Assembly: GCF_001684965.1 (NCBI RefSeq)
Contig: NZ_MAYG01000001.1
Span: 2,480,001 to 2,544,000, forward strand
From: Chryseobacterium arthrosphaerae
Lineage (GTDB): Bacteria; Bacteroidota; Bacteroidia; Flavobacteriales; Weeksellaceae
Length of the DNA: 64,000 nt
Direction of reading: 5' to 3'
The notes under the pieces are model-generated. The model saw nothing but the letters and a program-made list of their open reading frames with translations. It was not told the origin of the DNA and ran no database searches. The stretch's first letter is position 1, and each line of letters starts with the position of its first letter. The position numbers were made by a program, and so were the translations under genes. Below, in pieces: positions 34,791 through 42,041 of this stretch.

Positions 34791-35591
34791 ATGATTTTAG
34801 GCGTATACTGGTATTTTAAATTTCCTGAGCATTTGTATCATTTTAAATTTTTCAGATTCCTGCCGGGCTATGGAGGCCATGCTGACAACCCTGCTGAACT
34901 GGAAACAAAAGTAGAAGTAAAGAATACCGGTGATATCCTCACCAAACTGGAAGACCTGAAAGCCCAGTTTCCCCGGACCTATCTGCACATTCATATCTGT
35001 AATAACAGACTGGTGATAAGTACAGGTGATCATATGCTTTTTGATTACAATTTTCAGTTTGCTGTAGAAATAGAAGCGCTGCTGATCCGTGAGAATGCCA
35101 TTTTACTCGACAGCCGGACTCCTATCGAAATACAATCCACTAAGGTTTTCCGCCCTGAAAATCAGGAATATGAAACCATAGAACATCGTTTTATTCAAAT
35201 GGTAGGTTCTGACTTTAAAAGGAATAATGCTGAAAATTATTCTGTCAGGATCGACTGTAATCTGCCTCTGACGGATAAAAGTGCTCTCATTGAAGATCTC
35301 GCTCAGATCTGCAAGGAAGAAAATATCAATGTGTTTTATTATCATGATGCTGATTTTAACAATCACTGTAACCTGATGCTTTTCTTTACCAATGGCAGAC
35401 AGGAAAAAGACAGTATCCAAAAGGTGCATATCAATTCCTTCGGAAGTAAGGTACGCCATCTTACTGAGAAATATCCTCTGCTCCATTTCGGCCATATTGA
35501 AGGTTTTAAATACTATCCGGTCCATAACACCCATGTAAGGCTGATGGTAGATGAAGACTATATTTTAAATGAAAAACAAAACCCTTTTTAA
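34791..35591 (+). CDS. Hypothetical protein, cytoplasmic
   Basis: 266 aa from MILGVYWYFKFPEHLYHF; the upstream 30 codons lie in the promoter and are rejected. The first part is aromatic and rich in Tyr and Phe; there are LRV-like alpha/beta stretches (LKAQFPRTYLHIHICNNRL). No signal peptide. Not recognised. It heads an operon with a VOC protein, a GNAT and a GLPGLI protein, all separated by less than 10 bp. Confidence 0.6.
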   Translation: MILGVYWYFKFPEHLYHFKFFRFLPGYGGHADNPAELETKVEVKNTGDILTKLEDLKAQFPRTYLHIHICNNRLVISTGDHMLFDYNFQFAVEIEALLIRENAILLDSRTPIEIQSTKVFRPENQEYETIEHRFIQMVGSDFKRNNAENYSVRIDCNLPLTDKSALIEDLAQICKEENINVFYYHDADFNNHCNLMLFFTNGRQEKDSIQKVHINSFGSKVRHLTEKYPLLHFGHIEGFKYYPVHNTHVRLMVDEDYILNEKQNPF

Positions 35592-35600
35592 TTCAATAGT

Positions 35601-35993
35601 ATGATCAAATTCAAATATATTATCCTATACGTAGAAGATGTGGAGCAATCCATGAGTTTTTATAAAAATACTTTCAACACAGAAATAAAATTTATCACTC
35701 CTGAAAAAGATTACGGAGAACTGATTACCGGAGAAACCACAATCTCATTTGCCTCTGTAAACCTGGCAAGTTCCAATATCAAAGAAGGTTTTTTAACTTC
35801 AAAAGCAAATGCAAAACCTTTCGGAATAGAACTGGGATTTGTAACCGACGATGTAGAAACATTGGTTGCAGAAGCAGTAAAAAACGGAGCTATTCTCTAT
35901 GAAGATATTGCTGTAAAACCCTGGGGGCAAAAAACAGCCTACATCAAAGACCCTGATAATTATCTGGTAGAAATCTGCACTGAAATTCAATAA
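35601..35993 (+). CDS. VOC-family (glyoxalase-like) protein
   Basis: 130-aa betaalphabetabetabeta protein: IKFKYIILYVEDVEQSMSFY, GIELGFVTDDVETLVAEA and AYIKDPDNYLVEIC. The VOC fold includes glyoxalase, dioxygenases and antibiotic-resistance binders; this single small module is a metal-dependent enzyme or binding protein of unknown substrate. Starts 9 bp after the previous gene. Confidence 0.85.
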   Translation: MIKFKYIILYVEDVEQSMSFYKNTFNTEIKFITPEKDYGELITGETTISFASVNLASSNIKEGFLTSKANAKPFGIELGFVTDDVETLVAEAVKNGAILYEDIAVKPWGQKTAYIKDPDNYLVEICTEIQ

Positions 35994-36001
35994 TAGTCTC
36001 T

Positions 36002-36538
36002 ATGGAAATAAGAAAATTACAAAAATTAACAGCTAATCCCAGCTCAGAATGGGGACACAACGGCTATTCAACAAATACCATATACTCACTCTCGTCCATT
36101 GAATTTTCAGGTTCTTTTGAATTTTTACTAAAAGAAAAGCATTTGCCATACACCAAAGCCTGGGAAACAACTTTGGAATATATTGATGAACTGAATCTAA
36201 TCATTGAAAAAGACCACTCTTTCGGGGCTTTTGTCAATAATGAGCTGGCCGGCTGGATCATCTGTGAACACAGGACATGGAACAACAGCTTTTATATCGA
36301 AAATATACTGATTGATGAGAAACACAGGAGACAGGGTATTGGTATCATGCTGATTAAAAATGCAATTAAAGAAGCACGAAAATTAAACTGCAGAGTCATT
36401 GAGCTTGAAACCCAAAATACCAATTACCCAGCCATACAGTTTTACCGACGAATGGGATTTAATATCACAGGACTGAATACAAGACTGTATGAAAATTCTG
36501 AAGAAATAGCCCTTTTCATGACCTTAGATCTGGAATAA
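36002..36538 (+). CDS. GNAT N-acetyltransferase
   Basis: 178 aa. The C-terminal half is a GNAT domain with acetyl-CoA loop EKHRRQGIGIMLI, RVIELETQNTNYPAIQFYRRMGF. The N-terminal 75 residues are unlike the other GNATs here. In an operon with a VOC protein and a GLPGLI protein. Substrate unknown. Confidence 0.85.
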   Translation: MEIRKLQKLTANPSSEWGHNGYSTNTIYSLSSIEFSGSFEFLLKEKHLPYTKAWETTLEYIDELNLIIEKDHSFGAFVNNELAGWIICEHRTWNNSFYIENILIDEKHRRQGIGIMLIKNAIKEARKLNCRVIELETQNTNYPAIQFYRRMGFNITGLNTRLYENSEEIALFMTLDLE

Positions 36539-36542
36539 GCAT

Positions 36543-37319
36543 ATGATGAAAAATTTACTTGTTGTTGGCTTTTTACAGCTTTATGCCCTTCTTTTTTCCC
36601 AAAACGGGAAAGCAGTCATGCAGATCACCTATGAAACCCGGATCATTTCTGACAGCCTGAATCGCCAGAATGCACAGCAATACGAAATGGTCCTGCTTTG
36701 CAACGCCACCGAATCTGTATATTATAGCCCGGAGGCTAAGAATTATTATACCAGATCTGATAAAACAGCAGGTGTTGTGACCACCGCAGGAGTTATTCCG
36801 AAATATCCCAAAACAGAATACAGCATCTATAAATCTGATCACACGCTTACAGCTTTTCTTCCTGTAGGCAAGTACATTTTCAGCTTTAAAGAGCCTGACC
36901 TGAAGTGGGAAATCCTCAACGATACTAAAAAAGTACAGAATTATTATTGCCGGCTGGCCCAAACAACAACCGATACCGGAGATATTTTTTTCGCCTGGTA
37001 TACAGAAGACATCCCCATTCCGGAAGGACCTTTCCGGTTCAAAGAGCTTTCCGGGATGGTGCTGGAAGTTTATAATAAGAGCAGGACCATTGAAATTTCT
37101 GCCGCCAGTATACAAAAGAATGAAGAAACCATATCTCCCCTTCCCTATACATCTGTCGTAAAAGCAAAAACCAAAAAACAGTATCTGGAAGCAAGGAAAA
37201 ACTACATCGATAATCCTTCTCTGTATAATGGAAACATTAAAATATTTGACGCTGCCGGAAAAGAAATCACCCATAAAATAAAAGAAAGGCTTCAGAAAAT
37301 AAATGTCTTCCTCGATTGA
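36543..37319 (+). CDS. GLPGLI-family secreted protein
   Basis: 258 aa with signal peptide (about 20 residues; start at either of two adjacent ATGs). The region IPEGPFRFKELSGMVLEVYN is the family landmark (usually GPYKFNGLPGLIL). The first half is a beta-rich strand array. GLPGLI proteins are common in Bacteroidota, often near small GG-leader peptides, but their function is unknown. It starts 4 bp after the GNAT gene and precedes the GG-leader peptide gene by about 105 bp. Confidence 0.8.
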   Translation: MMKNLLVVGFLQLYALLFSQNGKAVMQITYETRIISDSLNRQNAQQYEMVLLCNATESVYYSPEAKNYYTRSDKTAGVVTTAGVIPKYPKTEYSIYKSDHTLTAFLPVGKYIFSFKEPDLKWEILNDTKKVQNYYCRLAQTTTDTGDIFFAWYTEDIPIPEGPFRFKELSGMVLEVYNKSRTIEISAASIQKNEETISPLPYTSVVKAKTKKQYLEARKNYIDNPSLYNGNIKIFDAAGKEITHKIKERLQKINVFLD

Positions 37320-37365
37320 GCTGTTCTTTACATTTCATAAATTTTTATTAAAAAAATTAAAACAC

Positions 37366-37396
37366 TTGTCGGTGTCTTAATTTTTATATACATTAG
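37366..37396 (+). promoter_or_regulatory. Possible promoter of GG-leader peptide gene
   Basis: TTG (37366-37368), 20 bp, TACATTAG (one mismatch from TAnnTTTG, 37389-37396), about 28 bp before the ATG. Together with its own terminator it suggests independent transcription of the peptide gene. Confidence 0.4.
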
Positions 37397-37424
37397 TATT
37401 TCAACAAATTAAAACATAATTACT

Positions 37425-37676
37425 ATGAAAAATTTAAAGAAATTAAAGAGGAATCAGTTGGTATTGATCAGCGGTGGTGATACTGCTTATGCACTTTGCG
37501 TAGATGGAGTATGTCCTCCAACCCATGGATATTATTATTGCAGCGGAGATACCTGCTACAGAAACCTCAGCGGAGGCGGAACTGGCGGTGGAACCGGAGG
37601 CGGAGGAACTCATTGTAACGAACCTCAACGTTTTTGTATGGAAGGAGAATCAGGTTGTGGATGTGTTTACATATAA
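37425..37676 (+). CDS. GG-leader cysteine-rich bacteriocin-like peptide
   Basis: 83-aa peptide. Leader MKNLKKLKRNQLVLISGG ends in a double-Gly processing site, as in bacteriocin-type leaders of Chryseobacterium. The core (65 residues) holds eight Cys (ALC, GVC, YYC, DTC, THC, RFC, SGC, GC) in two groups of four separated by a Gly/Thr linker of about 16 residues (SGGGTGGGTGGGGT), so disulfide or other Cys links are likely. Export would need a peptidase-containing ABC transporter, not in this window. No modification enzyme is adjacent. It could be a toxin, signal or surface peptide. Confidence 0.75.
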   Translation: MKNLKKLKRNQLVLISGGDTAYALCVDGVCPPTHGYYYCSGDTCYRNLSGGGTGGGTGGGGTHCNEPQRFCMEGESGCGCVYI

Positions 37677-37695
37677 AAACACTTGTTTTATCAAT

Positions 37696-37722
37696 AAGAG
37701 CGGCTTTTACCGCTCTTTTTTA
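37696..37722 (+). terminator. Terminator after GG-leader gene
   Basis: AAGAGCGG, loop CTTTTA, CCGCTCTT then T-rich run. It ends the peptide transcript 20 bp after its stop. Confidence 0.85.
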
Positions 37723-37808
37723 TTTAAAACCTTTATCGTTAAAGAGTTTTCATGAGCTTTTAGTTTTAATACAATTTGAGTATTTTAGCAAAAAAAGACT
37801 TATAGCAG

Positions 37809-38357
37809 ATGAATACCAAAAAAAATGTTCTTGAAAAATTGTCTGATCATGAGCTTGAGCAATATATAAAGCCGGAAAGCAGATTCGTTCCTCAAGCCAT
37901 CCTGTATGCATATGAGATTTTACAGTCAAGAGGAAGAAAATTCACTCATCACGAGCAAGAGCATATCAACTCCATCATTTCGAGGGCTGGAGAACAAAAA
38001 ACAGAAGGAATACACCCTGATTACACAAAGGCATCCAACCTGATCTACTTATCAGGAGCTGCAGGCATTGGCTCGCTGATCTGGACATCGGAACAATTGA
38101 ATTCCGGAATGTCTGTTTTTATTGCTGCAGCCGTCCTTGTTTTTGTTTTTGGAACCGGGTATATGATTGGAAAAGGAAATGAAGTGGCCAAATATGTTTT
38201 CATCATTTTCTTTGTATTAGGTCTTATCGGGATTCCAACACTGATCGCTCATCTAAGCACCAATCCTGTTTTGGGAGCTATAAATGTTTTACAATTAATT
38301 CTTCAGGCCTGGGCTTTTGTCCTTCTGTTAAAAATCCCCGGAAACAAAAAAGTATAA
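37809..38357 (+). CDS. Small multi-pass membrane protein
   Basis: 182 aa. The first 70 residues are soluble and charged (LSDHELEQYIKPESRFVPQAI), then four membrane segments (about 78-95, 99-118, 125-146, 153-174). No family recognised. It is 8 bp upstream of the Crp/Fnr gene and probably co-transcribed. The soluble N-terminus has a helical repeat that could sense or bind a partner, but that is inference. Confidence 0.65.
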   Translation: MNTKKNVLEKLSDHELEQYIKPESRFVPQAILYAYEILQSRGRKFTHHEQEHINSIISRAGEQKTEGIHPDYTKASNLIYLSGAAGIGSLIWTSEQLNSGMSVFIAAAVLVFVFGTGYMIGKGNEVAKYVFIIFFVLGLIGIPTLIAHLSTNPVLGAINVLQLILQAWAFVLLLKIPGNKKV

Positions 38358-38365
38358 CCTCTTAC

Positions 38366-38941
38366 ATGAACAGCCTTCTGAAATACATCCGGTCACTTGC
38401 ACCATTTTCTGATGAAAGCTGGGCTCTGCTTCAGCCTGTTCTGTCAGAAAAAATTTATAAAAAGAAAGAACTGATGCTGCAGGAAGGCGAAGTATGTAAT
38501 GTTCTGTTTTACATCAGCAAGGGATTCTGTAAAAGCTATTATGAGATAGAAGGTGAAGTAAAGAATACCGGATTTTTCTTTGAAAATGAAATAGCCACCA
38601 ATATCAGCAGTTTTGGAAGCGGGCAACAATCGGAATTCAATATCGCTGCATGTGAAGAAGTACACACAATTGTTTTTAATAAGGAAAAATTATTTGAAAT
38701 TGCCAGAGAGGTGCCTGAAATTGAAACACTGGGCCGGCATTGTATCCGCCAGTTTGCTTCAAAACAGGAAGAATTTTCCAGGCTTTTCAAGCTGTATTCT
38801 GCGCAGGAAAGACTGAACTATCTTGAAACCCGTTACCCTGAAATGATACAACGGATACCTCTTTCCCAGCTGGCTTCATTCCTGGGTGTTGCCAGAGAAA
38901 CCCTTAGCAGGATCAGAAAAAGGAGAGTTTCCGGAAAATAA
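38366..38941 (+). CDS. Crp/Fnr-family regulator
   Basis: 191 aa. Residues about 20-120 form a cyclic-nucleotide-binding-like jelly roll (LMLQEGEVCNVLFYISKGFCKSYY) and the C-terminus carries a HTH (QLASFLGVARETLSRIRKRR). The phosphate-binding loop of true cAMP binders (RExxRSA) is not evident, so the ligand may differ or be absent. Likely controls the adjacent glycolipid-binding gene. Confidence 0.85.
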   Translation: MNSLLKYIRSLAPFSDESWALLQPVLSEKIYKKKELMLQEGEVCNVLFYISKGFCKSYYEIEGEVKNTGFFFENEIATNISSFGSGQQSEFNIAACEEVHTIVFNKEKLFEIAREVPEIETLGRHCIRQFASKQEEFSRLFKLYSAQERLNYLETRYPEMIQRIPLSQLASFLGVARETLSRIRKRRVSGK

Positions 38942-38989
38942 CAACGCTTTATAGACATTCACAAAACCATTCAACATCAACAAAATATA

Positions 38990-39547
38990 ATGAAAACATT
39001 ACTCTGGCAGGGAATCTTTTATCAGTCCCTTGAGCACTTTACTTTAAAAGAACATAATGGAAATTATGCTGTAACCTCCAGAATTATCGGCTGCCTTAAA
39101 GACCAGATCTATAGTGTGGATTACCACCTTACGATTGATCTCAACTGGAATATTCTTGAGTTTTTCATCGAATCTGAAGTTAATACCGTTAAAAACAGGC
39201 TGACAGGTAAAAAGCAACAGGATAAATGGGAAATTAATGGCCATATCAATCCTGATTTTAAAGGCTTTCAATATATTGATATTTCTCTCACTCCTTTTAC
39301 AAATACTTTACCGGTCAATAAACTGAAACTGCCGGAAAATGGGGCTCAGGAAATTGAAGTTATTTATATTGATGTCCTGAATCATCAGATCAGACCGGCT
39401 CAGCAACGATATACCCGAACGTTCCCAGACCGCTATCTCTATGAAAATATCCAGACTGATTTTACAGCAGAAATTCTAGTGGATGAAAACGGGCTGGTTA
39501 TTGATTACCCGGAATTGTTTAAAAAAACAGCGGAATTTAAGTCCTGA
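38990..39547 (+). CDS. Glycolipid-binding-family protein
   Basis: 185 aa matching the family called putative glycolipid-binding (PF06475 type): TSRIIGCLKDQIYSVDY and the landmark SLTPFTNTLPVNKLKLP followed by VDENGLVIDYPELF. It is probably a cytoplasmic single beta-barrel protein; the ligand claim is a family label. Follows a Crp/Fnr gene by 48 bp. Confidence 0.8.
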   Translation: MKTLLWQGIFYQSLEHFTLKEHNGNYAVTSRIIGCLKDQIYSVDYHLTIDLNWNILEFFIESEVNTVKNRLTGKKQQDKWEINGHINPDFKGFQYIDISLTPFTNTLPVNKLKLPENGAQEIEVIYIDVLNHQIRPAQQRYTRTFPDRYLYENIQTDFTAEILVDENGLVIDYPELFKKTAEFKS

Positions 39548-39676
39548 TTTTCCCCTCCTGTTTATAAAAACTCAAGGAAGAAAAAGAAGAGATCAATAAT
39601 TATCATCTTTTGATGACTGAGTTTGATGAGGAAAAGGAAGAAGATTAACCTTTACTATAATTAATGTAATACAAAA

Positions 39677-40399
39677 ATGGATCCGAGAATACAAAAGATC
39701 AAAGACATCATAGAACGGCCTGCCACGGAATTTATCACCGGGGGATTCAGACCGCAAAATACATTGGAGGAATCATGGATCGGACGTGTTTTTGCATATG
39801 CCGGACATGAAGAGATTCCTCTGGATCAGAAAGGCAACCCCATGATGCCGCTTTTACAGCTCTATCTCCCCAATCAGCCGTTTGTGCCGGAACTCATCAA
39901 AGATAAAAAGCTGATCACTGTTTTTATGTCTTATGATTTCCCGGAAAATCTTGAAAAAATGGGTTCCAACTGGGTGATCAGGGAATATGATAATTTGGAG
40001 GATATTGTCATCAAAGACCTCAAAAGCCCGACATCTTATCTAAAACCTTTTCCAATGCGTTCCCAATTGTTCCCTAAAGATGCACCGTTATGGGATGGCG
40101 GAGGAATTGAGGATATCGACTACCGTTTAATTTCTGAAATTGTCAGGCTAGAAACAGAAGGACTTTTCAACAGTTATTTCGACATTATCAACCACAGCTA
40201 CTGTACTAAACTGGGTGGTTACCCTTCCTTCTGCCAACCCGGCATCGGTTTCAAAGATGGTTTCGGCGAAGGTTCTGAATTCGTTTTCCAGATCTCTTCA
40301 GACGAAAAAGCTTATCTCAATGTAGTAGACAGTGGAAGTTTTATGTTTGCCAAAAACAAAGACACCGGAGAATGGAGCCTGTATTATGATTTTTATTAA
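39677..40399 (+). CDS. DUF1963 (YwqG-like) protein
   Basis: 240 aa of the DUF1963/YwqG family: TGGFRPQNTLEESWIGRVFAY at the start, PMMPLLQLYLPNQPF, KLGGYPSFCQPGIG and ending EWSLYYDFY. It has no signal peptide; the role of the family is unknown, though members are often found near polymorphic-toxin immunity genes. It ends in a hairpin terminator 30 bp after the stop. The 129 bp before it includes an open scrap with no start (39568-39648). Confidence 0.8.
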   Translation: MDPRIQKIKDIIERPATEFITGGFRPQNTLEESWIGRVFAYAGHEEIPLDQKGNPMMPLLQLYLPNQPFVPELIKDKKLITVFMSYDFPENLEKMGSNWVIREYDNLEDIVIKDLKSPTSYLKPFPMRSQLFPKDAPLWDGGGIEDIDYRLISEIVRLETEGLFNSYFDIINHSYCTKLGGYPSFCQPGIGFKDGFGEGSEFVFQISSDEKAYLNVVDSGSFMFAKNKDTGEWSLYYDFY

Positions 40400-40427
40400 G
40401 TTTGAGAAGATTATCAGCTTCTAAAAT

Positions 40428-40460
40428 AAACAAGCCCTATTTCTATAAGGCTTGTTTTTA
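40428..40460 (+). terminator. Terminator after DUF1963 gene
   Basis: AAACAAGCC and GGCTTGTTT arms around an A/T loop, followed by TTTATTTA. Confidence 0.8.
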
Positions 40461-40516
40461 TTTATTCTATACGAGCAAGATACTTGCACTAACAAGGGAA
40501 TAAGACAATGAAATGA

Positions 40517-40606
40517 ATTCTTAATCTAACTTCTCTTTATTCAATAAGACATGATGCTGAAATTAAGGCGTATTATGAAAGAATCAGGAGAAAAACACTT
40601 AAATAA
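40517..40606 (+). pseudogene. IS110-like transposase C-terminal scrap
   Basis: An open stretch of 30 codons with no start reads LTSLYSIRHDAEIKAYYERIRRK then ends. It resembles the end of IS110-family transposases (the block ALSAIRHNPELKAYYERL in that family). Nothing else of the element is visible, so it is a decayed remnant. It marks past mobile-element activity right beside the orphan toxin. Confidence 0.5.
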
Positions 40607-40648
40607 TGTGAAATAAACTATAAGCGATAAAATTAGGCTTGATTTAAA

Positions 40649-40679
40649 GAAAAGAGCCCTGTTGTACGGGGCTCTTTTC
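40649..40679. terminator. Hairpin after IS scrap
   Basis: GAAAAGAGCCC and GGGCTCTTTTC arms. It could end transcription in either direction; between it and the next gene (40680-40789) there is a further short palindrome at 40753-40767 (CACGAT-GCA-ATCGTG) and nothing else seen. Confidence 0.6.
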
Positions 40680-40789
40680 ATAAAATATTTATTTTAATTT
40701 TGTCTCAATTTTTTGAGGCAGATTTTTTACAGTTATTATTCTTACTTCACCACACGATGCAATCGTGCGGGAGCTAGGAATATGTATTA

Positions 40790-41074
40790 TTATTTATTTT
40801 CTTTTTTAAATAAATAATATTCTCTAAAAAAAACGTCTACAGAATTTAAATTTTCATTTTTACTTATTATTTCAATAAAATCAGCCCAAGTCGAATTATT
40901 TTCTAAATTGAACTTTTTTTGCAACCAATTGTAAAAATCATATCTGAAATCATCTTTATAATGTTCATTTAAAAAAAAACCTCCTAAGAATGTTTCTAAA
41001 AAAAAAACATTTTTTTCACGAAAATACATTTGAGGTCTTTTCTCAATGCATGGTAATAATTCTTCTATATTCAT
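40790..41074 (-). CDS. Putative immunity protein for orphan toxin
   Basis: 94-aa protein, mostly helical, MNIEELLPCIEKRPQMYFRE, with a hydrophobic KNVFFLETFLGGFF stretch and a Trp-containing YNWLQKKF. It sits 3 bp after the papain-fold toxin cassette and reads the same way, and it is AT-rich like the toxin. It is the best candidate for the cognate immunity protein. It is not a recognised family. Immunity is inferred from position and size. Confidence 0.55.
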   Translation of the reverse strand: MNIEELLPCIEKRPQMYFREKNVFFLETFLGGFFLNEHYKDDFRYDFYNWLQKKFNLENNSTWADFIEIISKNENLNSVDVFFREYYLFKKENK

Positions 41075-41077
41075 GAT

Positions 41078-41490
41078 TTAAAATGGAGTTACTATTGGTG
41101 GTTGCATTTTAGGAAATCCAACACCCAAATCATATAACCATTGATTGTAAGGCACACCTTTAGGAAACATATTGTCATATATCATATTGCCAACTTTTAC
41201 TCCTACATGGTCTCCATTGGTAGAAATATTTCGACCTAAAGTTTCAGACCAAATGTATCCAGTATCAGATTTTAAAGCAACCATTTCTCCTTTCATGCCT
41301 TGTCCAGTCATTCTTGTCATTAATTCTGTGGCAAATTCTTTACATTGATATATTTTCTTAAAAGATGATGGCATTGCATCAATTATTGCACCAACACCAC
41401 AATCATTATACACCAAAATCTCTTTCTCAGAAACATAATAATTATAGTTGCCTTCTACTTCAAAGTTATAGACTTTTACTTTTAAATAAT
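41078..41490 (-). pseudogene. Orphan papain-fold toxin cassette with Hint scrap
   Basis: The open frame begins with a fragment of Hint domain (KVKVYNFEVEGNYNYYV, SEKEILVYNDCG) and continues as a 110-residue toxin domain: CKEFATELMTRM with a nucleophile Cys, ISTNGDHVGVKVGNMIYDN with the His and an Asp-Asn turn, ending PYNQWLYDLGVGF. This matches papain-fold polymorphic-toxin tips, and the toxin part appears intact. There is no proper start; the frame would need a TTG at 41416. The upstream Hint scrap is 76/83 identical to the end of the Hint domain of the adjacent RHS gene (42373-42455), so this is a silent donor cassette. Confidence 0.75.
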
Positions 41491-41526
41491 AAAAGAGACT
41501 GATTAGATTATTGGTCTATCTCTTTA
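41491..41526 (-). terminator. Terminator between RHS immunity gene and orphan cassette
   Basis: On the minus strand AAAGAGA-TAGAC and GTCTCTTT pair around an A/T loop, followed by TATTATTT. It lies just beyond the 41554 gene stop and would isolate the orphan cassette from the active operon. Confidence 0.55.
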
Positions 41527-41553
41527 TTTTATTACTAAATTGAATATTTCTAT

Positions 41554-42036
41554 TTATAATTTCTTACTCGGATTTAAAAACCACCTTCCTTCTTTTTTAT
41601 ACAATAATACATTACAGATTAACATTTTAGAGAAAAAAGCTGGATAATAAGAATCTATTATTGCTAATAACTTTGATTTATCGGTCTTTTCAATACATAT
41701 AAAATTAGTTTTAGGATACTGATTATTTTCTTTTTTATAATTAAATTTTTCATAATCATTACATAATCTTTCAAAGTCTTTAGAATAGACCTCTTCATAA
41801 TTATTATCTATTATTGAAATAATCCTTTCAGTTGTAACTAATAAATATGAATTATTTAAACTACAATCTAAAATAGGTAATTCATTTTTTTCTAGTGACA
41901 CAAATTTGGATTCATAGCTATCATCTAATAATTGAGTATTTATTTTATCATTAAAAGTAAGCCAATCTTCTGGCGCTTTATCTACACAGTTAAGACTAAT
42001 CTCGATCGCTTTGTTTTTAAATTCTTTTATATCCAT
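41554..42036 (-). CDS. Putative immunity protein of RHS toxin
   Basis: 160 aa from MDIKEFKNKAIEIS; the 9 upstream codons overlap the toxin gene. Helical start, then alternating beta-strands (LLVTTERIISIIDN, KTNFICIEKTDKSK). AT-rich and Lys/Asn-rich. It sits 5 bp downstream of the RHS stop, which is the standard place for the immunity gene. Family not recognised. No signal peptide, so it acts in the cytoplasm. Confidence 0.65.
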   Translation of the reverse strand: MDIKEFKNKAIEISLNCVDKAPEDWLTFNDKINTQLLDDSYESKFVSLEKNELPILDCSLNNSYLLVTTERIISIIDNNYEEVYSKDFERLCNDYEKFNYKKENNQYPKTNFICIEKTDKSKLLAIIDSYYPAFFSKMLICNVLLYKKEGRWFLNPSKKL

Positions 42037-42041
42037 AATTA

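Noticed and set aside
36573..37274. 233-codon open frame antisense to the GLPGLI gene
   Set aside because: It lies wholly within a gene with a signal peptide and family motif; its residue make-up (many Phe, Ile and Cys with no pattern) is that of an antisense shadow.
37504..37755. Overlapping frame across the GG-leader gene
   Set aside because: It lacks the leader and runs through the terminator; its Glu/Ala-rich stretch is the Gly-rich linker read out of frame.
40753..40767. CACGAT-GCA-ATCGTG palindrome as an attachment site
   Set aside because: Only one copy was found in the window and no integrase is near.
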